This document shows positions 11,841 to 25,796 of a DNA stretch of 64,000 nucleotides, piece by piece. Both the position numbers and the translations under genes were made by a program. The DNA is from Phaseolus vulgaris. Its lineage: Eukaryota; Streptophyta; Magnoliopsida; Fabales; Fabaceae. The stretch is from positions 1,348,811 through 1,412,810 of the forward strand of contig NC_023758.2 of assembly GCF_000499845.2 (NCBI RefSeq), written 5' to 3'. The notes under the pieces were generated by a model. It searched no databases. It was not told the DNA's origin and saw only the letters and a list, made by a program, of their open reading frames with translations. The first letter of the stretch is position 1. Every line of letters starts with the position of its first letter.

Positions 11841-14584
11841 TAAATTTATTTTGGTGAATTGCTTAATTTAAAGCAATTGAAAAGGATGATGAATATTCAG
11901 GTTTTGATTATCTGCGTTCAGGTTTACCAGCTACGTTAAAGAAATTGACCTGATCCATTCATGGCAAATGGGAGCTGTGTGATGACTCAGACTCAATCCA
12001 TATATGTCTTTATTTATTTACCTGCCCTTTAAAGCCTTCAACGTTGTACAATATTGAATTGCATCCCTTTGAATTTGTGCTTTTAATTTATAGTAAAATA
12101 AATAAACAAGCATCTGTAGTTGAAGATGGCAGAATCTCTGATAGCTTGCGATTACACAATTTAGGCACAGAGGGAGATAGCAAGAGTTTGAAGTTTGAAC
12201 AACTTTATGGACAGTGGAAAAAGAACTTTATTGGTAAGGATCTCTTTTGCGAAATCCTAGACTTTATGAAGTCTTGAAATTACTGATAGAAGTGGCATTT
12301 ACACGAACTTTAGCTGATGTTGTTGGCTTTGGAATCATCTTAGGAGTCCAATTCCCCGGCTTTGATGGGGGAGTAGCAGTGAATGTTTTGGATTTATTTA
12401 TTTACCTGTTACTAATTATGTAACTGTAGGCAATGAATAATAAATTAACAGAGTGAAAGGGTGGGAAAGAGAAAGAAGCAAAAGTTGTTGGGTGGCCTTT
12501 GGAGTATGCAAGGAGGCATAAAAATTTAGAATGACAATAGGAATCGAGGTGCAACAAAACTGGTGATTGCGTCTTCACCTTCGTTTCCTTTGCCTTTACC
12601 AAAGACATAGCAAAAAGACCACGGCTCGCGTCAGTGTCTACTTTTCCCCCTCTTCCTGTGTTGTCCAATTCTTACTCATTATAACACCCTATTTTTACCA
12701 CACCCTAATTAACTTTTTTCATACTCTAACTATTTTTATATATTATATATTTTTAATCAAAATATTTTCAAAGAACAGTGTTTTTGAAACTTTTTTAATA
12801 GATTATTTATAATAATTAATCTCATTCTTACTTAATTAATATCTTGTTATTATATGTTAAACAGTTAGTTTTGTTTTCTCCCCAAATATACACTTTTTAA
12901 GAAGTTTGTCTGAATTATTTTCTACAAAACACCTCTTAAATTGTATCATGTTATTATTTTTTATTAATATATTCTTGATTATTTTATAAAATTAAAGATA
13001 GTTTATAAATATTTTTATAGTACATCCGAGTTCATTAATATTCAATACAATCAACCTAACCAAGATTATGCTTAGGCGATACCATCTCGTCAAACCACAC
13101 TAGAAACAACAAGATCAAATTATTTTAAAAAACTTTACCAAAATCAGGTTAAAAATTTAAAATGACAAATAAATAAATAATGATTGAAACCGATTAAAAT
13201 ACGCTAATCAATTTATATTATCAAATTATACCAATATTAACTTTGAAATTGTGTTAATCTAGACCACTATTCTCCCTCATCTTTATATATAAATTCACAT
13301 TATCCATATAAATATACCTTTTCGATTATATTAAATATTTTAAATATTAACTCAAGCATTGAAATTTTTTTTACAAATAATCTCACTCCTAAGTTTGAAA
13401 AAAAAAATTAACAAGATCAACAAAATAGAAATGAAAATATCTTCTCAAACCATACCAGAATAATTTTAATTTATTGAAATGTCATTTTCGAAACATAAAC
13501 AATGATTAAAAATTAGTTTCAATATTTATGTTGCTAGTCATGATTTACATTTTCTTTATATACTTTTAAGCTAATTCGATATATTTTTAAGAATTTTAGG
13601 AAAATTACTTTTTGAGTGACAGTCATCATATTTATAGGCATTTTGTATTAATATTTGATATTGTTTTATTTATTTATTTATAGTGTGAAAAAGTGTAATC
13701 CATTGTAGTATTACTTTATAGTTTAAATTTGATGAAATATGTTGTAAGTTTTGTTTGTCCTACAAGTCCTAAATGAGGAGTGAGTGGGAGCCACTTTACT
13801 AGAGAAATTAGAACTAGAAAATTGTGCTAAATCCCATGTGATCCAATAAGAGTGTGGAGAGGAGAAAGTGAGTTGCGAATGAGGTGAATGGAAAGAAATG
13901 GCTTTATTAATTGATTTTGCAATGCTGCGTCTCGCCGCATTTGGCATGGAGCCCACGGAACCTTCCCTCAACAAGCATCTCTGCCTCAACCCATTTCCAC
14001 TACATACACACATGTTCAAGTTCAACGTCTCTAAGGTAATATGTAATGTATCATGTCATTCATTCCACTCCAAATTCTATCTACTCTCTCCATGCTCCTC
14101 ACCTAGACTCCAAATTAAGTTGAAAATACAGGGATTTGCTTCTTCAACAACACACCCACAACACCTAATCTACCATCTACCTATTTATTAAAAAAATTAT
14201 CATTATGGTCTTGAAAAAGTTCCATTTTATAAGTTCAATTTCAACTTTTTTTATTTATCACAAAAGGTTGTATTTCATAAGTACGAATTTTTTGGTATAA
14301 TTTTTTTTTTTTTTTATCTTCATGACTTTTATTTTATTTTTGAACTAATGTAGTGTTTAACAAATTGTGCTTTGTAAAAAAATGTTTTTTCCAAACATGA
14401 GTTTTACTTTTTTTCTTTTATTATAGTTATGTTTGGTAAGTTTGACTTCAGTAAAAAAAAAAAATTAGAAATCGTTTTTACCAGGTACGATTTTAAGAAA
14501 AAAAAAAGTTATATGAAATTGTATCGGACTGAGTTTTGGTCGATCATTGAAAAATCTTCGACTTACTTTAACATGTTCAATCAC

Positions 14585-14775
14585 TATAAAAAAATTATTA
14601 AATAAAAATTAATTTTAGAAAAAAATAGTTACTATATTAACTAAATTAGATATTATTATAAATTAAAAAGTTTTTGTATCTAAAGTAGTTTCTATTATTA
14701 ATAAAAATTATAAATTGATATCTAATTAACTGTCAAAATTTTATGTATCAATTACTCTAGATTCTAAAGTTTGAT
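14585..14775. mobile_element. Fragment of the AT-rich hairpin MITE family
   Basis: The segment has TTATTAAATAAAAATTAATTTTAG, TTTTTGTATCTAAAGTAG, AAATTGATATCTAATTAACTG and GATTCTAAAG. These match the order of phrases in the copies at 1.2, 32.8 and 38.0 kb. Ends are eroded. Confidence 0.45.
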
Positions 14776-14929
14776 CGATACATATTTTAATTTAGCTTAA
14801 CTCTAAACATTTTAAATTAATCTCAAACAACATATCTTTAATTCTGCTTCAACTCAAACATTTATGACTTACCTCAATATAAACAACTACAAATCATTCG
14901 AAGTTAGAAATTGTAAGGACCTAGAAAAT

Positions 14930-16490
14930 AACTTTAGAGTACAAGTGATATATTTTAGAATGACACATAAATATTTTATTATTAAAATAAATAAAAAAGT
15001 ATATAAATAGAAAAATTAGTTAGTCATGTTTCATTTTAAAAGAACCATCATCTCTTTAAACTTTTCCTTTTTCCTTCCTTTGTCTTCTCTCTAACTTACC
15101 GAAAATCTCTGTCATCATAATGACGATCAGAGTCCGCCATTGCATTCCTGGTAACAAATACTACAAGACTGTCCGGTCAAAGTTTTAGAAAACATAAGTT
15201 CACTTTTGCTTATTTTTCCTTTGAGTCAGTTTTGATCTGGTTATGTTTCACTTTAATATAGGTCTTTGCATGTGACACTTTTAGCTTCAGAATTAGTCTC
15301 TATTAGCTCAGAGTCTTAGAGATATAATTGTATTTTTTTATCAAGACGTTGTGGTGCAGGTTAAGTTGTCATTGAACTCTGTACGAGTTGGAGCTTTTAG
15401 TGAGTACATACTCAAACTCAGGTAAGGGAAGCTAGTTTAAATTTTCAATAAAACCATAGGTTAGAAGGCCTAGATGTGGGGTTGACGTGGCTACCAATTT
15501 CAAAATCTCCTTGCAAGATTGTTTGCTTTTGAGTAAAGTAATGTATTGAATGAAATTAAATGTGAAATGGTTGATTTTGATAATTTTGTATAGTATATGT
15601 TGAATTTGATATGGAGAAGTTATTGAATGTGTTTTGATTAAGATTGAAAGTGTTTGAATGGTAGTATGAATGAGTTGAATTGTATTATGATATAATTGAA
15701 ATGTAAGAATTTGTAAGTATTGGTTGTTTGATTCTAAATGACTTTGATTTAGAGATGTTGAATATATGTAGATGGTATTATAGATTAGCTTTATTATAAT
15801 TGTTATCCAACTCTAGTAGGAAATTGTTACTTTGATTTGGTATGTTTGATAACATAACAATATGAATGGAATTTTTGGGTGAAAATGTGATAACATAACA
15901 TATCTTGATCAGGCGAGATAATTTTCGCTCAAGCGAGAATATAGTGAAAAATGGGGTACTTTTGGGTCCGTTTTTTCTCAGAAGAGACCAACTTTCCCTC
16001 AAGTGAAAATGGAGTGAATTTTGGGGTGTTCTTGGGTTGATTTTTGCTCAAGCGAGAAGAATTTTTCTTGAATGAGTTCATTCTTGCTTAAGCTAGATGA
16101 TTTTCGCTTAATCTAGCCTAAAAAAACTGAAAACTGAAATTTTTATTTTTGCATATACTATGTTGAAATTGTTTAAGATGTGCATTGACTGAGGATTCAT
16201 TTAGAAGAACAACTCTTTTGATATATTGAAATCACATAGATGAAGATTATCAGGTGTTGAGAGTCGAAGGAGGTTCATGTGATTATGGAATGTGAAAAAT
16301 AACTTATCTTTCAGGTTCTTATAAATTAACCTTGTCATACTAAGTTATATGATATTGAAATTATTTTATGTGTATAAATGTATGGATTCACAATGAGATA
16401 GTACGACAAGTGCAAATCTCTGAATTTAAGTTGTCTTCTGAAAGTATGACTTGAGTAATGTGAATGTCATAATAGACATTTTATTGTTTC
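14930..16490. mobile_element. Possible LTR-retroelement remnant with TCGCTCAAGCGAG motifs
   Basis: Between 15907 and 16110 the near-palindromic motif TCGCTCAAGCGAG recurs in intact and mutated forms (for example at 15925 and 16046), interleaved with CTTTTGGGT and GGGGTGTTCTTGGGTTG. Such spaced motif repeats are common inside plant LTRs. No protein-coding segment, primer-binding site or second LTR is visible, and the limits are guesses. Confidence 0.25.
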
Positions 16491-16492
16491 GA

Positions 16493-16494
<2 letters not shown>

Positions 16495-16526
<32 letters not shown>
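16495..16526. repeat. (AT)16 microsatellite
   Basis: There are 16 uninterrupted AT units. Shorter AT runs are at about 9766-9779, 20688-20701 and 55528-55543. This is probably a length-variable locus. Confidence 0.95.
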
Positions 16527-16529
<3 letters not shown>

Positions 16530-19069
16530 TTGACGACTTTATGTTTAATTGAAATTTGAAAAAGTGATATTTGATTAATTTGTGTTAAAATTTTATTCAT
16601 GTCAATTAAATATCTTTAACTCAACTTAAACTAATAATTTCTAGATTTATTTAGTTGATACCATATTTTATTCCGATAAGTTAGAGGAAATATATCTTAA
16701 AGGTTTCTAAACTTATTTCTTAAAAGTAAGAAACTGATGGATAGATTGTCAGACTCTTTTACTTTTAAATAAAAAATATCTCTTTAACTTTTTAAATCTT
16801 AATTTTTAAAAGACTTTTTGGCCTGTCATGACTCAACCTAGCTACATAGAAGTAAATGAGTTAAGACTAGTTCATTTAGAAACACCAATTTCGAAGGAGG
16901 AGAAGAGTTGTTTAGTTAGCAACGTGACTACATAAAAAAAAAAAAAAAAAAAAAGTAAACTGCATACTCAACTAGAGAAGGATATTATTCCAGAAAAATC
17001 TTGTGTCTTCTCAAACTAGGTTGAGAATAAAGAATAGGTGCTTATACGGTGTTGGCATGTGGATAAAAACATGGAATATGAAAAAAATGGATGTGGCAAG
17101 CAAAATTATTCGAAGGAGGACAAGGTAATCGACCAAAGGTGTGACGCGGATTTCACCAACGTTCCCTTTCAATAATTGGGGAACACCACAAATTCCAAGC
17201 TTCTTGGTGCGGATGCAGTCTCTCTATTCAACAAAAACACATATTCTCATGCTACTTTTTTTTTATAAATTTTTTTTTTTATACACTATTATGTAACTTG
17301 ATATTTCAGTTAGACACTTCAAATAACAATAACCATCTGTCATCACATGACTCTCGTGCTAATTTAAGACCTAAATATCCTTCTCTCTCCATCCTCTTAA
17401 TTAAATATTAAATTTTACATTTTCCTAATTTACTTCTAATTACTAACACAAAAGTTAAGATTTTTCCAAAACTGTTTTGCTTCTAATTTCTCTTTCTCCT
17501 AAGTAATGTTACTATATAGAATATGTAATCTTTTCTATGTTCGTATCAACAATATGATTAATTGATTCATCTATAATAACACATAATAAAATTCTTTTTC
17601 ATTATTCACATATTTTATATTTATATTTTACTTTTAATTATATATATTTTTTATTATTTTTTTTAAAGGGACTGCACGAACGCAGGTCTTCACTACAATA
17701 AATTATGACGTAAGTTAAATTATGACGTAAGTTCTGTCACTTGGACAGACTTTAGAGAAGCACCCTTTCTGCGTGCAATGAAAGTCACTTTCCTAGACCA
17801 TACACCTTCTAAATCATCCATTAACCCGTCTATGTAAGTATTTTTTAATTATATTTTAATATGAAAAATAATATAGATAATCTATTTATTAAAAGTGACC
17901 GCACACATTTTAATTATTTCATAATATTATCTTTTTTTCTTTCATACTTTATATTGTTTTTTAAAATTATTTTTATTTAAAATATCAATTATGTATATTA
18001 GATATAAAAAATAATACAAATATTATATTTAGATAAAATAATATACATATTAATTTTCAACTCGTTAAAATAATTCATTTGTATTAAAAAAGTTAATACC
18101 ATTAAACTCATCCTAAAGTTATATATTTTAAAAAATTATTTGGTATTAACGAAAAATATTCTTGATTTCAAATATAATTATTGAATGGAAGAAGACTTTT
18201 TTTGTGTTAGTATATTCAGACTAACACGAGTAAGATTAATATCTAATATATTTGTTAGTTATATGCAGATAAAAATATATAATTTATGAATTTAATTATC
18301 CAGTAATATATTTATTACTTTAACTTTGACTGATTAGATGTTGAGAGGTAAAGTTTCTAAAACATTTTTTTAATTTGAAACAAAGTTGGATTTTCAAGGA
18401 TTTCAAACTGTTAACATATATTGTGATAAAAAATTCTCTAAATATTTTTGTAAAAGAAATTATTTCTTATAAGTTAAAATTAACTTATAAATAAAAAGTT
18501 AGACAAATCAACTTAAGAAGTTTTTTACAAATTAGTTTTCGTATAAGTTAATTTTAATTTTTTTAAATAGTTTTTATTTTATTTTTTATTTTTAATAAAT
18601 ATTTATTAAGAAATATATTCAAAATAAGTTAATATTTAATTATTTTTTATTGAACTTACAAAAATACTTATAGTTAAAAATATTTTGTATACAAAGAATT
18701 AATTCCAGAGATATTTTAAATTTTTTATTTATTAAAAAAAAGACAAAACTTCTCTTATAGAAAAAGCATCCATCATGTGGATCAAATAACATAAAATTGT
18801 TCTAACTTAATCAATTTTGTCAAATTGGAATTTTAGACATGCCAAGCATGACACACTTAGAATGAAAGCTTTACATTTCATAGTCATTATAATAGGGTTG
18901 TTTGCAATGAAGAATATTTGTGATTTATACAGAACTAACCTTAAAGATCATGTTTACTTTTATTTAACCATTGCAATTAGTGATTTTAACAACTTTTATT
19001 GAAAGGTATTTTCACAAATTTTCATTATTTAGATAAACTGTATAACTAATCATTGATTCTAACGATAGT

Positions 19070-19135
19070 TGTTGGAGATCCCACATCGACTAGAGATTAG
19101 AGCTTTTCGTTGTATATAAGTAAGTGCACTTTATA
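19070..19135 (+). mobile_element. TRIM LTR, truncated 5' end
   Basis: It begins TGTTGGAGATCCCACATCG and continues to TTGTATATAAGTAAGTG. This matches the first half of the LTR at 19890 and the inverted LTR in the peroxidase intron. The remainder of the LTR is missing. Confidence 0.7.
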
Positions 19136-19889
19136 ATAATATTCATTTTAAAAATTTCTTCTTCGCAAATATGTATTTCACAAATTCAACCGATGGTGTC
19201 ATTGAGTCACTCAAAAATAATTAGCTTTCATACTATATATTAAATATAGGGTACATTTAAAAAAATGTTTAACTGTTTTTATGTCACCTTTTATAGTGCT
19301 CCATCAAATACGGATAAGATTTCATAGAAAATGTAAAGAATTTAAAAATTACAATAATTTTGAAAATAAAATAGTTATATAAATTAAACATTGGATAAAA
19401 AGAATTGATAAGACAGTAAGTAATTAATTAATGTTAAATTGAACAGTAAAAAAAGATTTAAATAAAAATAAAGAATTTAAAAAATATATCCATTAAAAAG
19501 AATAAGAGAAATACTTATCCAGAGTACATTTTCAATCTTATTTGTTGATTTTCAATCTATAGACAAGTTAATGTTCATGAGACAATTTTGTAAACTATAT
19601 GATTGAAATATAAAGTAAAAAAATAGGGTACAGGTATGAGGTATATGTACTCTTTAATTTATTATTTGTCTTACTCAAAAGAGTATAAAAGAGCGATAAT
19701 TGTGGGTAATGTTTGGCATTTTTATTATTTGCAAGTTGGCGACCAAGTTGGGACCTTGGGTCTACCTGAAAGCGAGTTAATGCGGATGACGTTGTCACAC
19801 TATAACTTGCTGCTCCAAGATTCCCTTCTTCGATGTGCCATGTAATGCTTACTTTCATGCTCACCAGTTCATTTACTATTTAATTATCT

Positions 19890-20196
19890 TGTTAGATATT
19901 CCACATCGATTAGGAGATTAGAACATTTCATTATATATAAGTGAGTCTCACCTTATGAACTGGTTTTATGGGATTGAGTTAGGCTTAAAGTCAATTTCTT
20001 AATATGGTATCAAAATCATTATCCTAACGAGTGTTTGTTGACTTATCAGACCATCCGCTATCGGACCGTTATCGAATCACCTATAATATGTTATCTCACA
20101 CACGAGCTGTCACTCTCGACGTGAGAATGGTGTGTTGGAGATCCTCATAAACCGATTTTATGAGTTTGAATTAAGTTTAAAGTACACTTATTAATA
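19890..20196 (+). mobile_element. Terminal-repeat retrotransposon in miniature (TRIM), near complete
   Basis: The left LTR (about 19890-20004) opens TGTTAGATATTCCACATCG and ends near TTTCTTAATA. TGGTATCA at 20005-20012 follows directly and matches the initiator tRNA-Met primer-binding site. The internal part is only about 128 bases and encodes nothing. The right LTR (about 20133-20196) opens TGTTGGAGATCC and ends TTATTAATA, but lacks about 48 internal bases compared with the left. The element cannot encode its own replication proteins and would have depended on an autonomous relative. Related pieces are at 6.3, 19.07 and 29.2 kb. Confidence 0.75.
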
Positions 20197-23100
20197 TATT
20201 TAATTATTTTCTTTTACAAGCACACAATTCATCTTTCTTTCCCAAAATATGGCCCTTCAAATCTTTTCAAGGCTGCTTCTTCTATTCCCACTTCCAACTC
20301 CACCACACATTTACAATTTCTAATTTCTATTTTCATTGGCTCTATAAAGATACCAGTTCCTTACATCCAAGTTGTGACCACCACCACAACAACTTCGTTT
20401 TCAGTTCAACTAACATATCCCATGTTCAATTACTCAATAATGCTCCTAAATTTTGAATTTCTTCCATGTTATTCTAATTATCATAGCCACTGCATGAAAA
20501 AGTAGCATAAAATATCTCACTACTCGTTTGCAATGCAATGCACCAGTTAACTTCTCACCATATCATTATCTCTTCATGGTGTCACCCCATTCTCATTAAG
20601 TCTCCATTGCGTGATAATGATAGAACAAATGAAGAGAAAATCTAATAAGTTCACAAGAACCACGCACCACAAAATTTTTAAACACATATATATATATATA
20701 TACACTCAGACGTAATGTTGAGTTATACTAATAAGTGGGTTGATAGCTTTCACAACAATTTTGAATGGTAATCACTCTAAACTCATTGGTCCCAATTCAT
20801 TACAATTTTAACAACAAATAATGAATAGTTTTTCCTCATAAAATGAAGTTTTTAAATTTGAAATTTCTTCTATGTTTCTCTGATAATAATGAATTATGTA
20901 TATGTAGTTAAAAATGTTACCTATAATCTTGATTGACAAGTCACGATTCATCCTACAAACTTAATCAAATAGTTTGAAGTAGACTTTTTTTTAAATCAAA
21001 CTCTCCAATCATATATAAGTTCGAATAACCCATCAAACTAGGCTTATCACCTTCAAAACAAAGTCTAAACAAAGTCTGAAATCACTAGTACCATGAAAAT
21101 ACCTCAATATTTCACAATATTTCAATGCTCTTTACTGGATTCGACAAAAATTGACTGATAGTACTAACAACATATGCTGCAATATTTGGTCTTGTATATA
21201 TAATTGTATACTCAAATGTATAAGGAACTCTACTCATATATGTTTTCTCAACTTTATTTGAAAGACTCTCTTTAACACTCATTTTAAAATGAGTTACAAG
21301 ATGAATGCTAATTATTTTAGCATTTTCATAAAGTAAATAATTGAAATTGGATAAAGTTGTAAGTTTTCTGGCACAACCTTTGAATTATGCAAAAACTTAT
21401 TTTTTTTTTCATATCCCTTCTTTTAAGAGTTGTTAAGTGATCATTTTGTTCGTCTTATAAAATTAATTTAAATGAAAATTTGAGAGATGTCGTTGATAGG
21501 TGACAATTTCATTTGTCCAACGAAAATTATTTGATTGAATGTCCAATATGTTGGGTTTCTAGAGAATCATAGAGTTGTTGAAAACATTCATTTAGTGAAA
21601 ATTTTTGAGAGTTTTGTTAATTGTACAACTAAAAAATTACTAGACAAACATACCTCTTTGACTAAGTGAGTAGAATCATAATTGAACAAATTTAGACATA
21701 TTTAATTTGTTGAACAAGCAATATGGTGACTAATTGAAAACAATATTTTTTAGACTTTAAATTAAATATTTTTAAATGTTAAAATTGTTTATATTTCCTA
21801 AATGGTTGTATTTTTTTAATCAACATTTTATAGTTAGTTGAATATCATTATAGTGCTATCAATGGTGAATTGAGATTTCTTAGTGTTTATTTTATATATT
21901 GAAATGTACAATTTTTTGTAAATGAAGTGTATGCTTGAAATGAAAACACTTATAGCTCAAATGAATATCTCTCATAAGATATACTTTTGATAGGTATTTT
22001 TTGTAGCATAAATCTACGTGTAACTTAGCTTTAAGGTGTGAAATGAAATATTTTCTTATAGTATATGAATAAATGTGTATATAAATTATATAGGACAATG
22101 TGTTAAGGTGTTATATAAGTCCCCAAAATTAACTCCAAGTTAAAAAGAATAATGTGACGACGCGAGTCAAAGATAATATTCTGGTCAAGTTTTATAGGAA
22201 GGGCTATGAAATATGACAGGATTTTTTTAAAACGCAAGTGGGTGTGGGGAACTTCTTTTCAAAAGAATTTGGTGAATATTCTTTAGTAAAGTTCAAAATT
22301 AATTTGATGAATGCTATTACCAACTTTTAAATGAGTGAAACTGAATTAAAGATATCAAAAAGTTGTAAATAAAAAAGGAAAATTTATTCAAAGTAATTGA
22401 CTGATTTTTAATAAAACTAGCCATTGACTATATTAATATATACTTTGTATTCATAATACAATAATCCAAAAATTCTAAGCGTGATCTTGTGAAAATTAAT
22501 GCCTAATTTTGTGGTACTGATAAGCATTATTAATTTTCTTAAGGACATAAAAATCATGAGATTTTTTTATATAAAATTTTCATACGAGTTTAAATTTTTT
22601 AAAAGAGTGTTTTGAGACTTGGAGGCTTAGTCGTAGCCCTAGTACCTTTTCCCCCATTTTTTTCTTATTCTTTTGACCTGACAAATAATGTTTTAGCATA
22701 TAAAGAATTAACATCTAGCTAGGAGAGAATATAATCTATCCCTATAAACAGGCATAATAAATGACACCATACCTCACAAATATTCTTCAACAAACAACAA
22801 AAAAGACAAATAATTTACACATCTATTCAATTTTCCATAATTTATAAGGAGACCCCTTTATTGTATGTACATATTATAATTGTTGAACCCAGTTTCTCTA
22901 TAAAAAAAATTAGAAATACGAAAAAAATATTAAATTATACTCTATAAAAAATTAAAATTAACTCACACATAAATCTAAAGTAAAAATTATATAAAAATAA
23001 ATTCTACAAGATAAGTTAATTTTAATTTTATTTTATATTTTATAGAAAATCTTACGGAAAAATTATTCCAGATATAATTTCTTTAGTTGGTTTGGTGATA

Positions 23101-23639
23101 CTTTAAAGAAAAACTAGTAATAAAAAATATATATAGAACGCATGTGGATGCAACTTTTTGATATTTGAAAATCAAGCTTGTTTAATTATTTTTCTAATCC
23201 ACTATAGTAAAACTCTGAGATCTTACCAAACACAAACCATGCAATCACCATAATGATGAATCAAAATCTTTGCATTGCTAATTAAAATGGTTTACAGCTT
23301 TCAATTGTTATTAACCTTTCTTAATTGCTTTGAGTTCTGCTTGAACATTGGTGGTAATTCTTAAATGGGCAAATCCCAACATCTGGGAACATCATCATGG
23401 ATCAAAACATTAAACTCAAATTTCCCAAAAGGTTCCATCATAAACACTCAATTTCTCCAGAATTTGTTTATCTAACAAAATACATGAAAAAGAAATCTAG
23501 GGATCATTATATACACACAAAAAAGACTTTAAGGCTAATGGGAAGCTGTTTTTCTCTACATTTCCATAGTTTTTTTTACAACCCATACTTCTTAAAATAT
23601 CATTTATTTTATTGATGTTTTTTCATTTAATAATGGGTG

Positions 23640-24465
23640 ATATGGAAAAATTTGAATTATAGAATCCGAACTAGATTTTATAATTCATAATGAGTTTCTT
23701 TAAAAAGAATACACTCTTGGATTAAAAATTTAGAAGATATTTTTAAGTTATAGAATCTATAAGATATTTTTGGATCCATAAATAACTTTCAAATTTTGTA
23801 ATTTATAATGTATTTTTTTTAAAGGAAAAAATATTTCAAATTATATAATTCAAAAGATATTTCCAGCCAGATTCTATAATCTGGGAGGTGTAAATGGAAA
23901 AAAATACATTTTTTATATTGTAAAATCCAGTGTATTCTTTAAGAATAAAATGATTTTTTACCTAACATATGGAGATAGATTCTCCATGCACCCAATCAAA
24001 TATGATTGACACCCAATTGTTTATGTGAAAAGACTAAACTAACCTTAATAAAATGAAAATTAGGGTTTTCTGTAGTTCCCTTAGTTTTCCCTGCACCCAA
24101 CAACACCCAACACATTGCAGTCCCCTTCTTTTTCAATCTTTCTGCTGTTTTCCGTTTAGTAGCGGCATTTACCTGTGACGAAGACCAACCGAGCGACGAC
24201 ATCGATTGTGGTGGTGGTGGTCAGTGAGGCGACATCGTCTGTGTTGGAGTTGGACAGCGAGAGAGAACGAAGCTACCACGTCCACCGCCACACTAAAACT
24301 ACCTAGGCAGCTCAAACCAGTACCAACCAAAGAGAAGAGGAAAACCAAGTTTCTCTCTGCAGCCAACACCTTTTTCAAAATAAAGAAGACAAGGACAGAA
24401 TTGGGTTTTAAAAAGTTTGTTGGGTGCAGGAAGCAATTGATTGGGTGCAGGAAGCAATTGCCACC
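23640..24465. mobile_element. Probable non-autonomous element with a GC-richer core
   Basis: From 23640 to 23960 there are repeated GAATTATAGAATCC / GATTCTATAATCTGG phrases like those in the TIR element at 25.1 kb. CCTGCACCCAAC at 24091 is the reverse complement of GTTGGGTGCAGG at 24419, giving an inverted pair that brackets a visibly GC-richer core (about 24110-24400). A 21-bp unit, TTGGGTGCAGGAAGCAATTGA, is duplicated at 24420-24460. Open frames on both strands of the core show no domain I recognise. The core may be captured host DNA, as in Pack-MULEs, but that is inference. Confidence 0.4.
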
Positions 24466-25132
24466 TATGGAAGGTGTCGGAATACAGCCCTAATGGGATT
24501 GGTAGACCCGAGTCATTGGGCTTGGCCATCGTAGTCCCAAAACGCTACTCAACGTTTACTGAAATTGCAGTTAATATCACTTTTGTTTTATGAAGTCTTG
24601 CATTAAATTTGTTAATATACACTTCTCTTAAATGCTTATGTTTCAATGTTAAGTATTTTAGGTCAACATGATGTCAAATAAACGACAACTATTACGTTTA
24701 ATTTTGTTAAAATTCATACAGTATGAGTATAGTTTATCATTTATTTTATATTAAGGCTCATTTGAACTTAAACTTACCTTATTTAAAACTATATCAATAA
24801 TAAGAACAAATTTCTTTCAAGAATGTTTCAATTGGATTATCTTATATTATCATATACTGTTAGAATGAAAAAATAGTTTAATACAATTTAGTTATCGATA
24901 TTACATAATGTTTTTGACAGATCTACATTTATTATTCTTACTATAATGATTATTATCTATTTATTTAGGAGCAGTAGTTTCTGGACCAGCATTTAGTTTC
25001 AAAACAATATATAAGCCTAAATAAACTTTTATAAATATCTCCTTCAGCCTCATTGGAAAATATCACAAATGGGTTCTGTAATGAGCTTTACTTGTGTAAC
25101 TCTCCATGGGTCCTTATTTTCTCCTCTCAAAT

Positions 25133-25796
25133 AGCCTGTTTCTTCCTGCACCCATATGTCAGGTAAAAAGATAATTATCAATACATTCTGAATTTTATAA
25201 TTAATTCAGATATTTTTTCTATTTACACCTTTCGTAGAATGTACTGTCTGGAAAGTATTTCTAAGTACCTTAATCAAGAATTAAAAAAAACTCTTTTTAA
25301 ACGTTCAGATTTTTTCCAAATCACAAATTCCAAAATGAAAAATATTAATAAAATAAAAGATATTATTTATATTATAAAAAATATATAGTTTCTTGGAATT
25401 GCAGGAAGAAACATCATTCAAATGAAGCAACCATGCTCAAAGGATTAGTATAAGCCCATGGACAGCCTTTCCACCTTCATACACAACATGAGAATACATT
25501 TTTATTCTTTCTGTGTCACTCCCGTAGAATAGTTTTCGGATTATGTAATCTGGAAACTCATTTAAAAAAAGACTTCTGAATTACATAATCTGAAAATTAA
25601 ATAAGACTTCCGAATTATGTAATTCAGAAAGTAATCATGCATATGAAAAAAGACTTCCGTATTATGTAATCGGAAGCTAATTACCGATTTGAAAAATAAC
25701 TTCCAGATTATGTAATCCAAAATATTATAAAGGAGTATTTTTTAAAATTCGAAAATTTATGGAGGTGAGAGAAGAAGGTGCAGGAAGAAACAGTCT
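25133..25796. mobile_element. Non-autonomous DNA element with 17-20 bp terminal inverted repeats
   Basis: CTGTTTCTTCCTGCACC at 25136-25152 is the perfect reverse complement of GGTGCAGGAAGAAACAG at 25777-25793. The match extends to 20 bases with one mismatch. Inside, 25530-25725 holds five degenerate palindromes of the form TTCCGAATTATGTAATTCGGAA, each about 40-46 bases from the next. No open frame of note is present. A related terminus, GGTGCAGGAAGAAATGCC, occurs at 41478. I cannot assign the superfamily because no target duplication is clear; a Mutator- or CACTA-like origin is possible. Confidence 0.6.

Noticed and set aside
17686..17760. CACTACAATAAATTATGACG as the start of another CACTA element
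   Set aside because: No matching right end or subterminal repeats could be found; the nearby TTATGACGTAAGTT duplication is the only clear feature.
24206..24529. Open frames in the GC-richer block at 24 kb as a host gene
   Set aside because: Competing frames exist on both strands, none shows a domain or splice structure, and the block sits between inverted repeats of a likely transposon.
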